Notes: generated by a model not told the origin, from the sequence alone. Shown: positions 1-9,327, counted from the stretch's first letter. The stretch: 64,000 nucleotides of DNA from Archangium lansingense (GCF_026626635.1 NZ_JAPNKA010000001.1:248001-312000), one strand, 5' to 3'. Numbers and translations are program-made.

Positions 1-295
1 TGCGGCCCAGCTCCGGGTCATCCGCCGCGTACACCACCCCCATGGCCCCGGAGCCGAGGTGCTCCCGCACCACGTACCGGGAGACGGTGGAGCCGGAGGC
101 CAGCGTTGGCGGGGAGCTCTCCTCCGTGAGAGTCGCCGAGGGGCTGGAGAGGACCCGAGCGCCATCTCCCGCTGCCAGCACCCACTGGCAGTCCGCACAG
201 CGCTCCACATGCGCCAGGACTTCACCTCTGTGCTCCTCGGAGAGCAACCCCGCCAGGAAGTCGCTCAGCGTCGTTTCTTGGGGGCATGTTTTCAT
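1..295 (-). CDS. Ser/Thr protein kinase with N-terminal zinc-finger, 5' end only
   Basis: Read on the minus strand from the ATG at 295, the frame is open to the window edge and gives the first 98 residues. Residues 4-36 hold Cys4, His29, Cys33 and Cys36 in the HxxxCxxC pattern of anti-sigma-type zinc fingers (zf-HC2). A Ser/Thr/Pro-rich linker follows, then the start of a kinase domain with a glycine-rich loop (LGSGAMGVVYA) near residues 80-90. Such zinc-finger kinases are common in myxobacteria and usually continue into a transmembrane segment and a TPR or sensor domain, which lie outside this window. The catalytic loop cannot be seen. The start has no strong ribosome-binding site, but it is the only one that keeps the zinc-finger complete. 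The family call is secure; the signal it senses is unknown. Confidence 0.85.
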   Translation of the reverse strand, partial: MKTCPQETTLSDFLAGLLSEEHRGEVLAHVERCADCQWVLAAGDGARVLSSPSATLTEESSPPTLASGSTVSRYVVREHLGSGAMGVVYAADDPELGR

Positions 296-573
296 GGGGT
301 GGGATTCGGCGATCGAAAGATTTTTTGGGACGCACGCCGGGCCATTCCCTCTTTTACCCCTGAATGCCCTGGGCATCCCTTGCCTGGTTGCCGCACGCAC
401 GGAGTGGAGATGCGTCTGCCTGAATCTTTGAAGCCTGCTGGTAGCTCCGCCCTGCTTCGGTGTGGGCCAGGCCCGCGCCGTCCGCCGTGTCCCAGGTATG
501 CCGGGCTTGTCTTCCACATGTCGGCGATTCCAGCACTCACCATCACACCGCAGTAACAAGCGAAAGGAAGCAG
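296..573. promoter_or_regulatory. Intergenic region with a 45-bp element shared with 4077-4124
   Basis: This 278-bp gap between divergent genes holds a conspicuous AT-rich block at about 310-357 (AAGATTTTTTGGGACGC followed by a TTCCCTCTTTT block). A close copy lies in the same orientation at 4077-4124, just upstream of the STAS kinase. The order and spacing of the sub-blocks are kept, so a shared promoter or regulator-binding element is likely. No coding sequence is convincing here. Confidence 0.45.
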
Positions 574-987
574 ATGCGTATGCGACGATATTCGAATCTT
601 TCTGCAACCATGGCGGCAATGATTGCCGCGACCGTGATTGTTGTCCCATCTGCTCATGCAGAAGAGTTCCTGTTCGGGTGGATCTCGCGAGACTCACCCA
701 GGGGGGGATACTCGGATGTTGAGGTTTATATGACCTCGGGCACTTCCGGTTTCATGCAGGTGTGCGATAGCGGAGCGCCAGACGGCCTGCGAGCTGTGGG
801 GATCCTCGAGTGGGGTAGCTACAGCAAGGAAGTGCAGGATGCGGGCGGCTCCAATGGGCTTTGCGAGACCGAAGACGTATCTTTTCCCCGCGACGGCTCG
901 GGCATACGCGTTACGGTGTGGAGCTGCCTGAGGAACGGTGCCACTGGCGTTCTCCAGTACTGCGACTCCAATTTCATCTTCATGTAG
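574..987 (+). CDS. Small secreted protein with four cysteines, unknown function
   Basis: A 137-residue protein with a classical signal peptide: basic MRMRRY start, hydrophobic core, and an AHA cleavage motif at about residues 27-29. The mature part is about 108 residues, has four cysteines that could form two disulfides, and is rich in Gly, Ser and Asp. I do not recognise the family. The ATG at 574 is chosen because an AGGAAG ribosome-binding site sits 4-9 bp upstream and the signal peptide begins exactly there; the frame is open further upstream but that part has no protein-like character. Base composition is less GC-biased than in neighbouring genes, which may indicate recent acquisition. 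Exported to the periplasm or medium by inference. Confidence 0.7.
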   Translation: MRMRRYSNLSATMAAMIAATVIVVPSAHAEEFLFGWISRDSPRGGYSDVEVYMTSGTSGFMQVCDSGAPDGLRAVGILEWGSYSKEVQDAGGSNGLCETEDVSFPRDGSGIRVTVWSCLRNGATGVLQYCDSNFIFM

Positions 988-1286
988 CTCGAGTTGCCGC
1001 CGTCAGCGGTGGCACGGAAGACTCCGGAGTCTTCTTGTCGCCCCAGAATTCCTCCTCGGGAAGAGCGCAAGCGCCCGCGCGAGCCGAGCATTCCCATACA
1101 TCCGTTTCCTGTTCTCGTTGGCAGTTAAGCTGTTCGTGTGTTCTCGAGCCTGTTCGTTTCTTTCTCCCCTCAATGGGGAGTTCGCGAAAAGGCCTCGAGC
1201 ATGCAACGCTTTATTCGTGAGAGCGATAATCAGGCGGTTGTCAGTCGTTATTCCTTTCATTTTCACCCTCTCTCCCGGAGATTCCC
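988..1286. other. Low-GC intergenic region with a 16-bp perfect palindrome at 1018-1033
   Basis: About 300 bp without a convincing gene. It holds the loop-less palindrome AAGACTCCGGAGTCTT (1018-1033), which would suit a dimeric regulator or mark the transcript end of the upstream gene, and a GATAAT hexamer at 1225-1230 that could be a -10 box for the gene at 1287, although its -35 partner is weak. Nothing else stands out. Confidence 0.4.
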
Positions 1287-4031
1287 ATGAGCCACGGCAT
1301 CAAATCAGGTGACACGCTGTCCCGTATTGCCAAGGACCACCGCACCACCAATCAGTCCAAACGGGCGCAGAAACCGCTCGAGACCACGAAGGAGAAGACC
1401 GCGCCCTCCGTGAAGCGCGCCGAGGGAGCCAGGCAGCAGGTGAACGTCCTGGCCACGAAGGATGGGACGCACGACATGTTCGCCTCGACCTTCGAGGACA
1501 TCCGGCACGGTGCGGGGCTCGATAGGCTCTTCGGCCGGTCCCAGGTCGCTGAAGGTGCCGGGGCGTCCTCGCTGCTGACGGAGGATGCCAACGACGGCAA
1601 GGTGAACTGCCTGGATGTCGCGGCGGACTGGGTGAACAAGGCCTCGCCGGAGGACCGTGAGCGCTCGGAGATCGTCTTCCTCGAGGACAAACGTCCGGGA
1701 GCGGAAGGCCAGTCCGGCCACGTGGTCGTGCGCCAGGGCGAGAAGGTCATCGACCCGTCCAACAACAAGAGTTACGAGTCGCTGGAGGCGTACCTTGAGG
1801 AACAGCCTCATTACCAAGAGGCGGGCCGTGTCTCCGCCACGGATGCGAAGCGCATCCTGGACACGCCTCCCGGTTCTCCAGAGCGAGCCGAGGCACTGTC
1901 CCAGGCCGGAATCTCCCCCGAGCTCCAGAAGATGATGGTGGCGGATTCCCAGGGCGCGACCGGGCCCCGGGGAAGACCGGAGCCGTTCTCCCCCACGCCA
2001 TCGCCAGAGCCGACCCCGAATCAGCCACTGAATCCCAAGTCGGTGGCGCTCGCCAACGAGTACTACGAGAAGCTGATCAAGCGGGCTCCCGCCACGAATG
2101 GTGATGCGCGTATGCGGGGGGCGTTCTACGAGGTCATCAAGCAGAACAAGCACGACCCCGACTTCGTCGCCCAGTTCGTCAAGCGCTGCAAGGATGACAA
2201 GGTGCTCGAGAAGATCGTCGCGCCGGGTGACGGCTCCGGCGACTTCGAGACGGACCCCCGCAGCGGCCAATACAAGTTCACCAACAAGGACGCCGAGGAG
2301 TCCCGGGAGAACACCCTGGACGCGCTCCGCATCGCGCGCTCCAAGGGCTACCTCTCAGACCAGGAGGTCCGCGACTTGGCCGCGAAGAACGACACCTGGA
2401 AACACCTGGGGGAACGGCTCGGCATCCAGCGGGTCGGGAAGGAGCCCATCCACGATGCCGCGGTGAACGAGCTCAAGGCCAAGAAGGCCGAGCTCGACAA
2501 GGCGAACGAGGCGGTCCAAGAGAAGAACGAGGTGCTCGGCCGGCAGCTCGCCGGGCTGAAGGGAGGGCTCACCCAGGAGCAAAAGGAAAAGTATGTCGAA
2601 GCCTTCCGCAATGACCCGAAGAACAAAGAGGTCTATGAGAAGGCGGACCAGAAGGCCAAGGAGCTGAACGACATTCTCCAGAAGCATGCGAATCTGCCTC
2701 GGGCAGCCATCCAGGATCCGCAGGCGCGCCAGGTCATCTACGATTCGCTCAAGGCGGTAGCGAACTCACCCACGCCCAAGGCGGCCGTCGGCTTCGCGAA
2801 GCAGCTCAAGAAGGATCCGGAGCTGCAGAAGGCCTTCGCGACCCATCCCAATTTCGAGAAGGACATCACGGCGCCGGCCATCAAGAACCTGGCTGGACAG
2901 TACCTCGCGGAGCATTCCGGCGATCCGAAGTCGGCCTATCAGCAGTACAAGGAAGACATCAAAACCCTCGTCGATTCCTACGCCAAGCCCGGGGTGGAGG
3001 CGGCGGGTTCCGCGGCCGGAGCAAAGGGGGCGTATGCGGAGTGGGCAACCCTCGACGCCGCGGCGGCGGGCGAGCCGGACGACCTCCGCAGATTGACCGC
3101 GGATTGGGACAACGCGACTCCCACCCAGCGGGCCGCGAAGGGGGGCGTGGTCGTATTCTACGCCGCCTATGCCAAATTGAAGGAAGGGGACGGGGAGTAC
3201 GCGGACGCCCTCAAGGAGCTCTCGGCGGCTGGGGAGAAGGGCTCCGAGCTCCTCGCGGGCGCGACGCAGAGTCTGGTCAATGCGGGCAAGCTTGGAAGCA
3301 AGGGGGCCAACGCCGCCAAGTTCCTGGCGCGGCTGGCTCCCGGCCTGGGACTGGCCGCCAATTTCGCCTCCGGCGTGTCCCACTGGCAAAAGCTCAATGA
3401 GACGAAGAATCCCGCCTACGCGTTCGCGCTCGTGGGCGACGCGGTTGCCGTTGCCGGCAACATCGCTTCCCTGGTCCCGGGGGGAGGACTGGTAGCGGGC
3501 CCGTTGGTCCGAGGCTTCGGCGAGGCCGTCAGCGGCATCGCGGAGGTCATCGGCAACGGCATCGAGGACTGGAAGAAGCGGCAAGACGTCAAGCGTTACC
3601 TGGAGTCGGCGGTCACCGACAAGAACTACCGGGAACAGTTGTTCTACGGCAGCTCCCATCAGCTCGACGACCTGTCCAAGGACCTGGGGCTTTCGCCAGA
3701 GCAGATCCAGGATCTGTCGAAGTACTTCCCGCTCGTGAACCGGAAGCCCAACGAAAACGAGCTCTTCGGGTTCGCTCAGCGGATGAAGGCCGCCGGACTC
3801 AAGGGAGACGTGGTTCATGGGCTCCTCGAGGCCGTTGCCAAGAGCAACCCTCGAGATCCGGCACGGGCGCTCGAGATGTTCGTGGACCCCCTGAACTTCC
3901 AGCAGCCGACCGGTCCTCTCTGGAACAGGGCCGATGTCCTGGCCGAGCTGACCAGCCTCGAACGGGACAACCCGGCCATCGCTGCGGCGGTCAAGTACCT
4001 GAAGAGCCTGCCGCCCGAGCGGCCTCGATAG
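1287..4031 (+). CDS. Large LysM-like protein with Cys-His-Asp (transglutaminase/papain-like) module
   Basis: A 914-residue protein. Residues 5-20 resemble the first half of a LysM motif (SGDTLSRIAKDH). Residues 92-225 form a module also present in the protein encoded at 30146-32161. In both, a Cys in VNCLD (here Cys108) is followed 37 residues later by a His in GHVVV (His145) and 11 residues after that by an Asp in DPS (Asp156). The order Cys, His, Asp and the local sequence recall transglutaminase or papain-like folds, but this is inference. The middle is charged and helical. Residues about 660-790 are Gly/Ala-rich and hydrophobic and could insert in membranes. There is no signal peptide, so export, if any, would use another route. 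The start has GGAG 6-9 bp upstream. It could be a secreted effector or toxin; no immunity gene is recognised. Confidence 0.8.
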   Translation: MSHGIKSGDTLSRIAKDHRTTNQSKRAQKPLETTKEKTAPSVKRAEGARQQVNVLATKDGTHDMFASTFEDIRHGAGLDRLFGRSQVAEGAGASSLLTEDANDGKVNCLDVAADWVNKASPEDRERSEIVFLEDKRPGAEGQSGHVVVRQGEKVIDPSNNKSYESLEAYLEEQPHYQEAGRVSATDAKRILDTPPGSPERAEALSQAGISPELQKMMVADSQGATGPRGRPEPFSPTPSPEPTPNQPLNPKSVALANEYYEKLIKRAPATNGDARMRGAFYEVIKQNKHDPDFVAQFVKRCKDDKVLEKIVAPGDGSGDFETDPRSGQYKFTNKDAEESRENTLDALRIARSKGYLSDQEVRDLAAKNDTWKHLGERLGIQRVGKEPIHDAAVNELKAKKAELDKANEAVQEKNEVLGRQLAGLKGGLTQEQKEKYVEAFRNDPKNKEVYEKADQKAKELNDILQKHANLPRAAIQDPQARQVIYDSLKAVANSPTPKAAVGFAKQLKKDPELQKAFATHPNFEKDITAPAIKNLAGQYLAEHSGDPKSAYQQYKEDIKTLVDSYAKPGVEAAGSAAGAKGAYAEWATLDAAAAGEPDDLRRLTADWDNATPTQRAAKGGVVVFYAAYAKLKEGDGEYADALKELSAAGEKGSELLAGATQSLVNAGKLGSKGANAAKFLARLAPGLGLAANFASGVSHWQKLNETKNPAYAFALVGDAVAVAGNIASLVPGGGLVAGPLVRGFGEAVSGIAEVIGNGIEDWKKRQDVKRYLESAVTDKNYREQLFYGSSHQLDDLSKDLGLSPEQIQDLSKYFPLVNRKPNENELFGFAQRMKAAGLKGDVVHGLLEAVAKSNPRDPARALEMFVDPLNFQQPTGPLWNRADVLAELTSLERDNPAIAAAVKYLKSLPPERPR

Positions 4032-4076
4032 CCGCTTCGAGGCGCGTGGTGGATGCAGGGCGCGGCGGCCACGCGA

Positions 4077-4124
4077 GCGACCGGAAGATTTTTGGGACGC
4101 CGGCCGGGTCTTTCCCTCTTTTCC
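4077..4124 (+). promoter_or_regulatory. Second copy of the 45-bp AT-rich element
   Basis: This block (AAGATTTTTGGGACGC then TTTCCCTCTTTTCC) aligns with 310-357 at roughly four positions in five with one gap. It ends about 65 bp before the kinase start at 4190, a good promoter distance. Its orientation relative to that gene matches that of the first copy relative to the gene at 574. Confidence 0.45.
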
Positions 4125-4189
4125 TCCGAAAGCTCGGCCTCGAGCCATCCAACTTCATCCACTCTTCGAGCGGAATGAGGAGCGGGACA

Positions 4190-6799
4190 ATGGAGACGCA
4201 GCAGGGGTCCAATGCCACTATCAGCCGCGTGCGCGTGGGTACCATCAACCACATCCGCATCGCTGGCGTCATCGATGAGACGTTCCCGCTGACGTCTTCC
4301 TCGCCAGACCTCGGTGGGCTCATCATCGTCGACCTCGGCCGGGTGGAGCGCATCAGCTCCTTCGGCGTGCGGCGGTGGGTCGAGTTCGCCAGCAAGCTGC
4401 CTCCCGGGGGGAGCTCGCTCTACATGGTCAACGCGCCACCGGTGATGGTGGACCAGCTCAACATGGTGGAGGGCTTCGCCGGTGTGTCGCGGGTGCTGTC
4501 GGTGCTGGCGCCCTACACGTGCCGCGCCTGTGGCGAGGACAGGCTGCGCGTGGTGGAACTGCTGTCGGAGGCGCCCATCATCGCGAAGGGCTGTGCCCCC
4601 GAACACTCCTGCCCGGTGTGCGCCGGCAAGCTGGAGTTCGCGGAGCTGCCGAGCGAGTTCTTCGACTACGTCGGGCGCCAGCAACTCGGCACGGTGGATC
4701 CGGTGGTGATGCGCTACCTGCGCGCCACCTCGCCCAGCGCGCCCAACCCGCTCACCACGCATCTGAAGATCGTCCAGGACGACATCACGTACATCACCCT
4801 CGCCAGCGAGCTGAAGGGGAGCTTGAACGTGCGCCGGCTGGCCTCGGGCCTGGAGGGGCGCGTTGCCTTCGACTTCTCTCACGTCACCAAGGTGGAGCCG
4901 GAGGCCGTTGCCAGGCTGGAGCAGGTGCTGGCCACGGCGTCGCAGGGCGCCAAGGTGGTGCTGTGCCGCGTGCCACCGCCGGTGCTCAACGCGCTCAGCC
5001 GCTTCACCCAACTGCTCACCGCGCAGCTCGGCACGCTGTGGCTGCCATGCGAGTGCCGCAACTGCGGCCACGAGCACCACCAGCGCGCCCTCGCTTCCGA
5101 GTACCTGGCCAGGCTGCGCACCAACGCCAGCCCCGAGCGCGAGTGCCCCATCTGCGGCGGGACCGCGCGTCTGCCTTCCATTCCCCGGCTGTTGCCGCTG
5201 CTCAGACGCTCGTCGCTGGTGAAGCAGCCGCTGGAAGACCTCGAGGCGCTCGAGCCGCGGGCCCTCAGCCAGTACCTGTTCGGCTCCACCCACCTGGATT
5301 CGAACGCCAAGGGCGGCGGTAGCACGGACATCAGCAACTCCATCAGCGCCACCCGGCTGCAGAGCATCCGCCGGCTGGGGCAGGGCGGCATGGCCGAGGT
5401 GTTCCTCGCCAGGCAGGTGGGCGTGAAGGGGTTCGAGAAGTTCGTGGTGATGAAGAAGATTCTCCCGCAGTTCGCGGAGAACGCGGAGTTCGTCGACATG
5501 CTTTTCGCGGAGGCGCGGGCCAACGCGCGCCTCACTCACCCCAACATCGTGCAGACATTCGACGTGGGCATGAATGACGGCGTGGCGTACATCCTCATGG
5601 AGTACGTGCGCGGCCCGGATCTGAAGAAGCTGATGAACGAGCTGCGGCGCAAGGGGCTCACCCTGCCCATCGAGCACGCGCTGCGCATCGTCGCCGAGAC
5701 GGCCGCGGGTCTGCACTACGCGCACTGCTACGTGGACCCGGCCGGTGTGCCCCACCCGGTGGTGCATCGCGACGTGAGTCCCCACAACATCCTCATCTCG
5801 CTCGACGGCGCCATCAAGCTGAGCGACTTCGGCATCGCCAAGGTGCAGGGTGAGGAGAACACCCAGGCGGGCGTGCTGAAGGGAAAGATCTCCTATCTCT
5901 CCCCCGAGGCCACCTCGGGCCAGCCCCTGGACGCGCGCAACGACGTGTTCGCCCTGGGTGTGGTGCTCTTCGAACTGCTCACCGGTCAGCAGCCCTTCAA
6001 GCGAGACCATGATGCGGCCACGCTCAACGCCATCGTGAGTGAGCCGGCGCCCGTGCCGTCGCAGCTCGAGCCGAACATCCCCCGGGACGTCTCGGACCTC
6101 ATCCTTCGCGCCCTGGTGAAGGACCCGGCGCGCCGCACGCCGTCTGCCGCCGCCATGCGCGAGGAGATCGAAGCGGTGATGGCCCACCACCGGCTCAACT
6201 CGTCGCCAGCGGCAGTGGCCCAGTTTTTCAAGGCCACGCTGGGCGAGCGGCTGGCGGAGTTCGGACCTGCCCAGAACGGCCCCCCTTTGGGTTCGTTCCC
6301 GAGCGTGGGGGGACAGCCGCGCACGGCCGCTGGAGCGGTGGCGGCACCGCGTCCTCCCGCACCGCTTCCTGCCGCGGTTGGTGCGGACGAGCGCACCGAG
6401 GTCTGCAGGCCGGCTCGGCGGGGACGCCCCTCTCCCAATGTCTTGCCACCCAAGCCTCCGACGAAGAACACCCTGGCTTCGGCGCCCGCGGTCCCGGCTG
6501 AGGACCTGGCAGCGGCGAAACCCGCCGCTCCCAGGTCCTCGCCGCTCAAGTGGGTCGTCATGGTCGTCATCGGGTTCCTGACCGTCGGTGGGGCCGGAGT
6601 GGTGGTTCCCAAGCTGCTCTCGGGTGGAGGCGTCGAGGTGGGCGGCCGTGAGCCGGGTGCGCCGAGACGGCCGGGAGATGAACGAGGTGGTGGGGGGAGT
6701 GCTGATGAGGACCGTGTAGCGGAGCGCGGGCCGCATGCTGCGGCCGTACGCTTTCACCGTCGCCTCCAATCCCTTCCACCCACGGGTGTAGCGGAGTGA
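4190..6799 (+). CDS. Membrane Ser/Thr kinase with duplicated STAS-like/zinc-ribbon N-terminus
   Basis: An 869-residue protein. Residues 10-110 look like a STAS domain (beta-strand, IIVDLGRVERISSFGV core). It is followed by two Cys pairs (Cys111/Cys114 and Cys141/Cys144). A second diverged STAS-like unit at about 190-285 ends in another pair of CxxC knuckles (Cys289/Cys292 and Cys319/Cys322). The kinase domain spans about 392-660 with glycine loop LGQGGMAEV, Lys422, HRD at 526-528, DFG and SPEA in place of APE; it looks catalytically intact. A Pro/Ala-rich linker leads to one transmembrane helix near 785-808. The tail after it is short and Arg/Gly-rich. The ATG at 4190 is chosen for its GAGGAG site 7 bp upstream. 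STAS domains normally bind partner anti-sigma factors or nucleotides, so the double unit may recruit a partner to a membrane kinase. Target unknown. Confidence 0.85.
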   Translation: METQQGSNATISRVRVGTINHIRIAGVIDETFPLTSSSPDLGGLIIVDLGRVERISSFGVRRWVEFASKLPPGGSSLYMVNAPPVMVDQLNMVEGFAGVSRVLSVLAPYTCRACGEDRLRVVELLSEAPIIAKGCAPEHSCPVCAGKLEFAELPSEFFDYVGRQQLGTVDPVVMRYLRATSPSAPNPLTTHLKIVQDDITYITLASELKGSLNVRRLASGLEGRVAFDFSHVTKVEPEAVARLEQVLATASQGAKVVLCRVPPPVLNALSRFTQLLTAQLGTLWLPCECRNCGHEHHQRALASEYLARLRTNASPERECPICGGTARLPSIPRLLPLLRRSSLVKQPLEDLEALEPRALSQYLFGSTHLDSNAKGGGSTDISNSISATRLQSIRRLGQGGMAEVFLARQVGVKGFEKFVVMKKILPQFAENAEFVDMLFAEARANARLTHPNIVQTFDVGMNDGVAYILMEYVRGPDLKKLMNELRRKGLTLPIEHALRIVAETAAGLHYAHCYVDPAGVPHPVVHRDVSPHNILISLDGAIKLSDFGIAKVQGEENTQAGVLKGKISYLSPEATSGQPLDARNDVFALGVVLFELLTGQQPFKRDHDAATLNAIVSEPAPVPSQLEPNIPRDVSDLILRALVKDPARRTPSAAAMREEIEAVMAHHRLNSSPAAVAQFFKATLGERLAEFGPAQNGPPLGSFPSVGGQPRTAAGAVAAPRPPAPLPAAVGADERTEVCRPARRGRPSPNVLPPKPPTKNTLASAPAVPAEDLAAAKPAAPRSSPLKWVVMVVIGFLTVGGAGVVVPKLLSGGGVEVGGREPGAPRRPGDERGGGGSADEDRVAERGPHAAAVRFHRRLQSLPPTGVAE

Positions 6800-6891
6800 C
6801 GGTTCGTTTTCGAAGCTCGAACTTGGCCCGGTCCGTCAGCTTCGTGGAACCGCTCGCGTCCTCTGCCGCGAACCTCAGCAGGAGACGTGTC

Positions 6892-7410
6892 ATGGGAGAT
6901 CCCCGCAACCCCAAACGGGCGGACGAGCCCTGGAACCCCGAGCGTCTCCGCATCGCTGAAGCCGAGCTGCGAGCGCTCGCCCCGCTGGTCACCATCTCTG
7001 GCGGGTGGGCCTGGCACTTCATGGCCCCGCCCCACGAAGAGCTCAAAATCTTCCACGACCACAAGGACGTGGACCTCTTCGTGGAGCCCGCGCGCTTCCC
7101 CGAGCTGGTGCAGCTGCTCTCGGACCGGGGCTTCCACCGCATCTGGAGCCGCTTCGACGCGACCTCCACGCACTTCTATCGGTACGCGAAGTACGTCGAG
7201 GGCGCGAAGGTCATCCTGGATGTCTTCGTGAGGCACGTGCCCTCGGTGCAGGTGGGCGGCGTGAGCGTGGTGGAGCCGGCCACGCTGCTCTCCTTCTATG
7301 GAGACATCCACAGCACGGAGGACTGCGTGTCCGTGCTGGCCGCCCGGCAGCTGCTGGCCCGGGGTATCGAGCCCATCGGGCGTTCAGAGCTGGTCACTCG
7401 CCCGCGCTGA
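6892..7410 (+). CDS. Nucleotidyltransferase-fold protein
   Basis: A 172-residue protein with the hallmarks of small nucleotidyltransferases: GGW at residues 37-39 (the GG of the nucleotide-binding loop) and DVD at 59-61, whose two Asp residues bind metal in the family. The rest (VILDVFVRHVP, with a third acidic residue) fits the fold of aminoglycoside-type or AbiEii-like transferases. The ATG at 6892 follows AGGAGA by 6 bp; the longer frame from 6796 lacks a site. It stands alone with no toxin-antitoxin or resistance partner beside it, so the substrate cannot be named. It could transfer AMP to a small molecule, an RNA or a protein. Confidence 0.75.
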   Translation: MGDPRNPKRADEPWNPERLRIAEAELRALAPLVTISGGWAWHFMAPPHEELKIFHDHKDVDLFVEPARFPELVQLLSDRGFHRIWSRFDATSTHFYRYAKYVEGAKVILDVFVRHVPSVQVGGVSVVEPATLLSFYGDIHSTEDCVSVLAARQLLARGIEPIGRSELVTRPR

Positions 7411-7490
7411 GGCGGGCTCCGAGTTCGAGGGGCGAGGGTCTACCGGTATGGTGACGCTCATTCCGGGCCTGGAATGGGAGTCGCGTGACC

Positions 7491-9158
7491 ATGAGCCGTG
7501 TAGATGTGAGGAACCTGTCGCTGCTCGTCGTGGGACTGACACTGGGGGTGGTGGGCTGTGACGAGCATGGCGCTCCCCTCGTCACCTATGACCCGCCCGC
7601 GATACCCCCCACCCTCGGGGAGACCTCCTCGTCCTCAGCCTCTGTGGGGCCCGGGGAGGTACTGCGCCTGGGTGTCACCGCAGCGGCCTCTCGCGGGACG
7701 CTGTCCTTCTCGTGGACCACGACTGCGGGCACCGTGAGTGCTCCCGTGAGTGACGCCGATGGCAGCGAGGCCCTCTGGACCTCTCCGTCCTGTCTGCCCG
7801 CCGGTGTGACGCCCACGGTGACAGTGACGGTCACCAACGCCGCGGGGCTCAGCTCCTCGCACACCTTCCCGGTCACCTGGTCGGGCCCGGTCTGCACGAG
7901 GACTCCGTGTGCCTTCTCGCTCGAGGCCGGACGTCTCGCGCTGGCGGCCGACTGTTCCACGGATGCCACGCTGCTTGTCCCAGAGGGCTACACCTTCGAT
8001 GGCGAGGGCCACACCGTCACGGCGGTGGACCCACCCGGGAGCCACTTCATCGGGGCCGTCATCCGGAACCGAGGCACCCTGGCGCGCGTGCGCAACGTGA
8101 CCGTCACCGCCAGCGGGTTGAAGAACCAGTGTGAGACCGGTGCGGAGATGCTCCGGGGCATCCTGCTCGAAGGGGCCTCGGGAGAAGTCGTGGACAGCGT
8201 GGTGAGCGGCCTCGGCAAGGGCGCCACGAGCGGCTGCCAGGAGGGCTTTGGCATCGAGGTGCGCAACGAGGACGCGAGCGCCGGCCCCTTCCGGGTGGAC
8301 GTGCTGCGCAACCGCGTCTCGGATTTCCAGAAGCTCGGCATCCTGGCCACGGGCTTCGTGGAGGTGAACATCGCGGACAACACCGTGGAGGGTGGAGGCG
8401 CCGTGGGCCACATCGCGCGCAATGGCATCCAGGTGAGCAACGGGGCCAAAGCGCGGGTGACGGGGAACAGGGTCTCCGGGAATGCCTATACCGGCGCGAG
8501 CGCCACGGGCTCGGGAATCCTGGTCAAGGTGGATGCAGGTGCGCCCCTGGTGAGCGGGCTCGTCGTCGAGGGCAACACCCTCACCGACAACGACATTGGC
8601 ATCTACCTCTTCCAGGACGCCGGCGAGCCGCCCTCCCCGTCGGCGAGCGCGCGGATTGCCAACAACGTGCTCCAGCACGGCTCGGTGTCCAATCCGGCCT
8701 TTCAGGCCGCCATCGCGGACTACTACGGGACGGGGAGTGTCATCACCTCGAACGCCATCACCGGGGTGGGCTACGACCCGGCCACGGCGCCTGATCGCAC
8801 CTTCGACGTGTCGGTGTACACCCTCCAGCCAGCGTCGAGGCTCACGTTCCTCACGCCCGAGTACGATGTCGCGACCAGCTCCTGCTCCGGCAAGGTCATC
8901 GTGCAGAGCCAGGACGCGGCCGGCAACCTCGTGCCCTCGGCGGGGATGTTCCAACTGGGGGCCTCGGGTTCCGCGGCTTCCGGCGTCACCTTCCACGCGG
9001 ACCCGGATTGCTCCGGCGCGGCCCTCACCACCGTGAGTCTCTCCAACGCCCAGGCGGAGGCGAGCTTCTATTTCAAGTCCGCGCAGCCGGGCGCGGCGAC
9101 GGTGGCGGTGTCTGGCGGAAGTCTGACCACAGCCTCCCAGGCGCAGACCATCCACTGA
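7491..9158 (+). CDS. Lipoprotein with parallel beta-helix repeats
   Basis: The protein has 555 residues. It opens with a short basic start, a hydrophobic stretch and a lipobox ending in VVGC (Cys23), so it is probably lipid-anchored. Residues about 40-135 resemble an Ig-like or cadherin-like domain. Residues about 165-440 carry repeating Asn/Gly-rich units (VRNRGTL, VLRNRVSDF, IADNTVEGG, VTGNRVSGN, VEGNTLTDN) typical of right-handed beta-helices of the NosD/pectate-lyase type. A beta-sandwich-like C-terminus follows. Such proteins often bind or cleave polysaccharides, but no catalytic set can be assigned. The ATG at 7491 is preferred over the GTG at 7485; GGGAG lies 11 bp upstream. Surface or periplasmic location is inferred. 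Confidence 0.8.
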   Translation: MSRVDVRNLSLLVVGLTLGVVGCDEHGAPLVTYDPPAIPPTLGETSSSSASVGPGEVLRLGVTAAASRGTLSFSWTTTAGTVSAPVSDADGSEALWTSPSCLPAGVTPTVTVTVTNAAGLSSSHTFPVTWSGPVCTRTPCAFSLEAGRLALAADCSTDATLLVPEGYTFDGEGHTVTAVDPPGSHFIGAVIRNRGTLARVRNVTVTASGLKNQCETGAEMLRGILLEGASGEVVDSVVSGLGKGATSGCQEGFGIEVRNEDASAGPFRVDVLRNRVSDFQKLGILATGFVEVNIADNTVEGGGAVGHIARNGIQVSNGAKARVTGNRVSGNAYTGASATGSGILVKVDAGAPLVSGLVVEGNTLTDNDIGIYLFQDAGEPPSPSASARIANNVLQHGSVSNPAFQAAIADYYGTGSVITSNAITGVGYDPATAPDRTFDVSVYTLQPASRLTFLTPEYDVATSSCSGKVIVQSQDAAGNLVPSAGMFQLGASGSAASGVTFHADPDCSGAALTTVSLSNAQAEASFYFKSAQPGAATVAVSGGSLTTASQAQTIH

Positions 9159-9327
9159 GCCCTCCGAAGGAGAGCGGCAAGGGCTCCCGTGTGCCGCCGG
9201 CCGGACCTGTGGCAATCCGCCAGGGGGCTCTTGCACGGTGCCACGTTGTGCCGCGGTGCGTCGGGACTCTCCCGAGGGAAGGCCTACAGGCATGTGACTT
9301 GCTGGGGGGACAGGGGGAGGAGCCGCT

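Noticed and set aside
3815..6769. Very long minus-strand open frame (984 codons) opposite the STAS kinase, and similar long antisense frames elsewhere (for example 59480-62764)
   Set aside because: In GC-rich genes the frame opposite third codon positions is often free of stops. These translations are Arg/His/Pro-rich, lack motifs and mirror real genes with clear domains.
6655..6799. A frameshift in the C-terminal tail of the STAS kinase
   Set aside because: The residues after the membrane helix are low-complexity in both candidate frames and there is no family model visible to decide. The annotated frame is kept without claiming damage.
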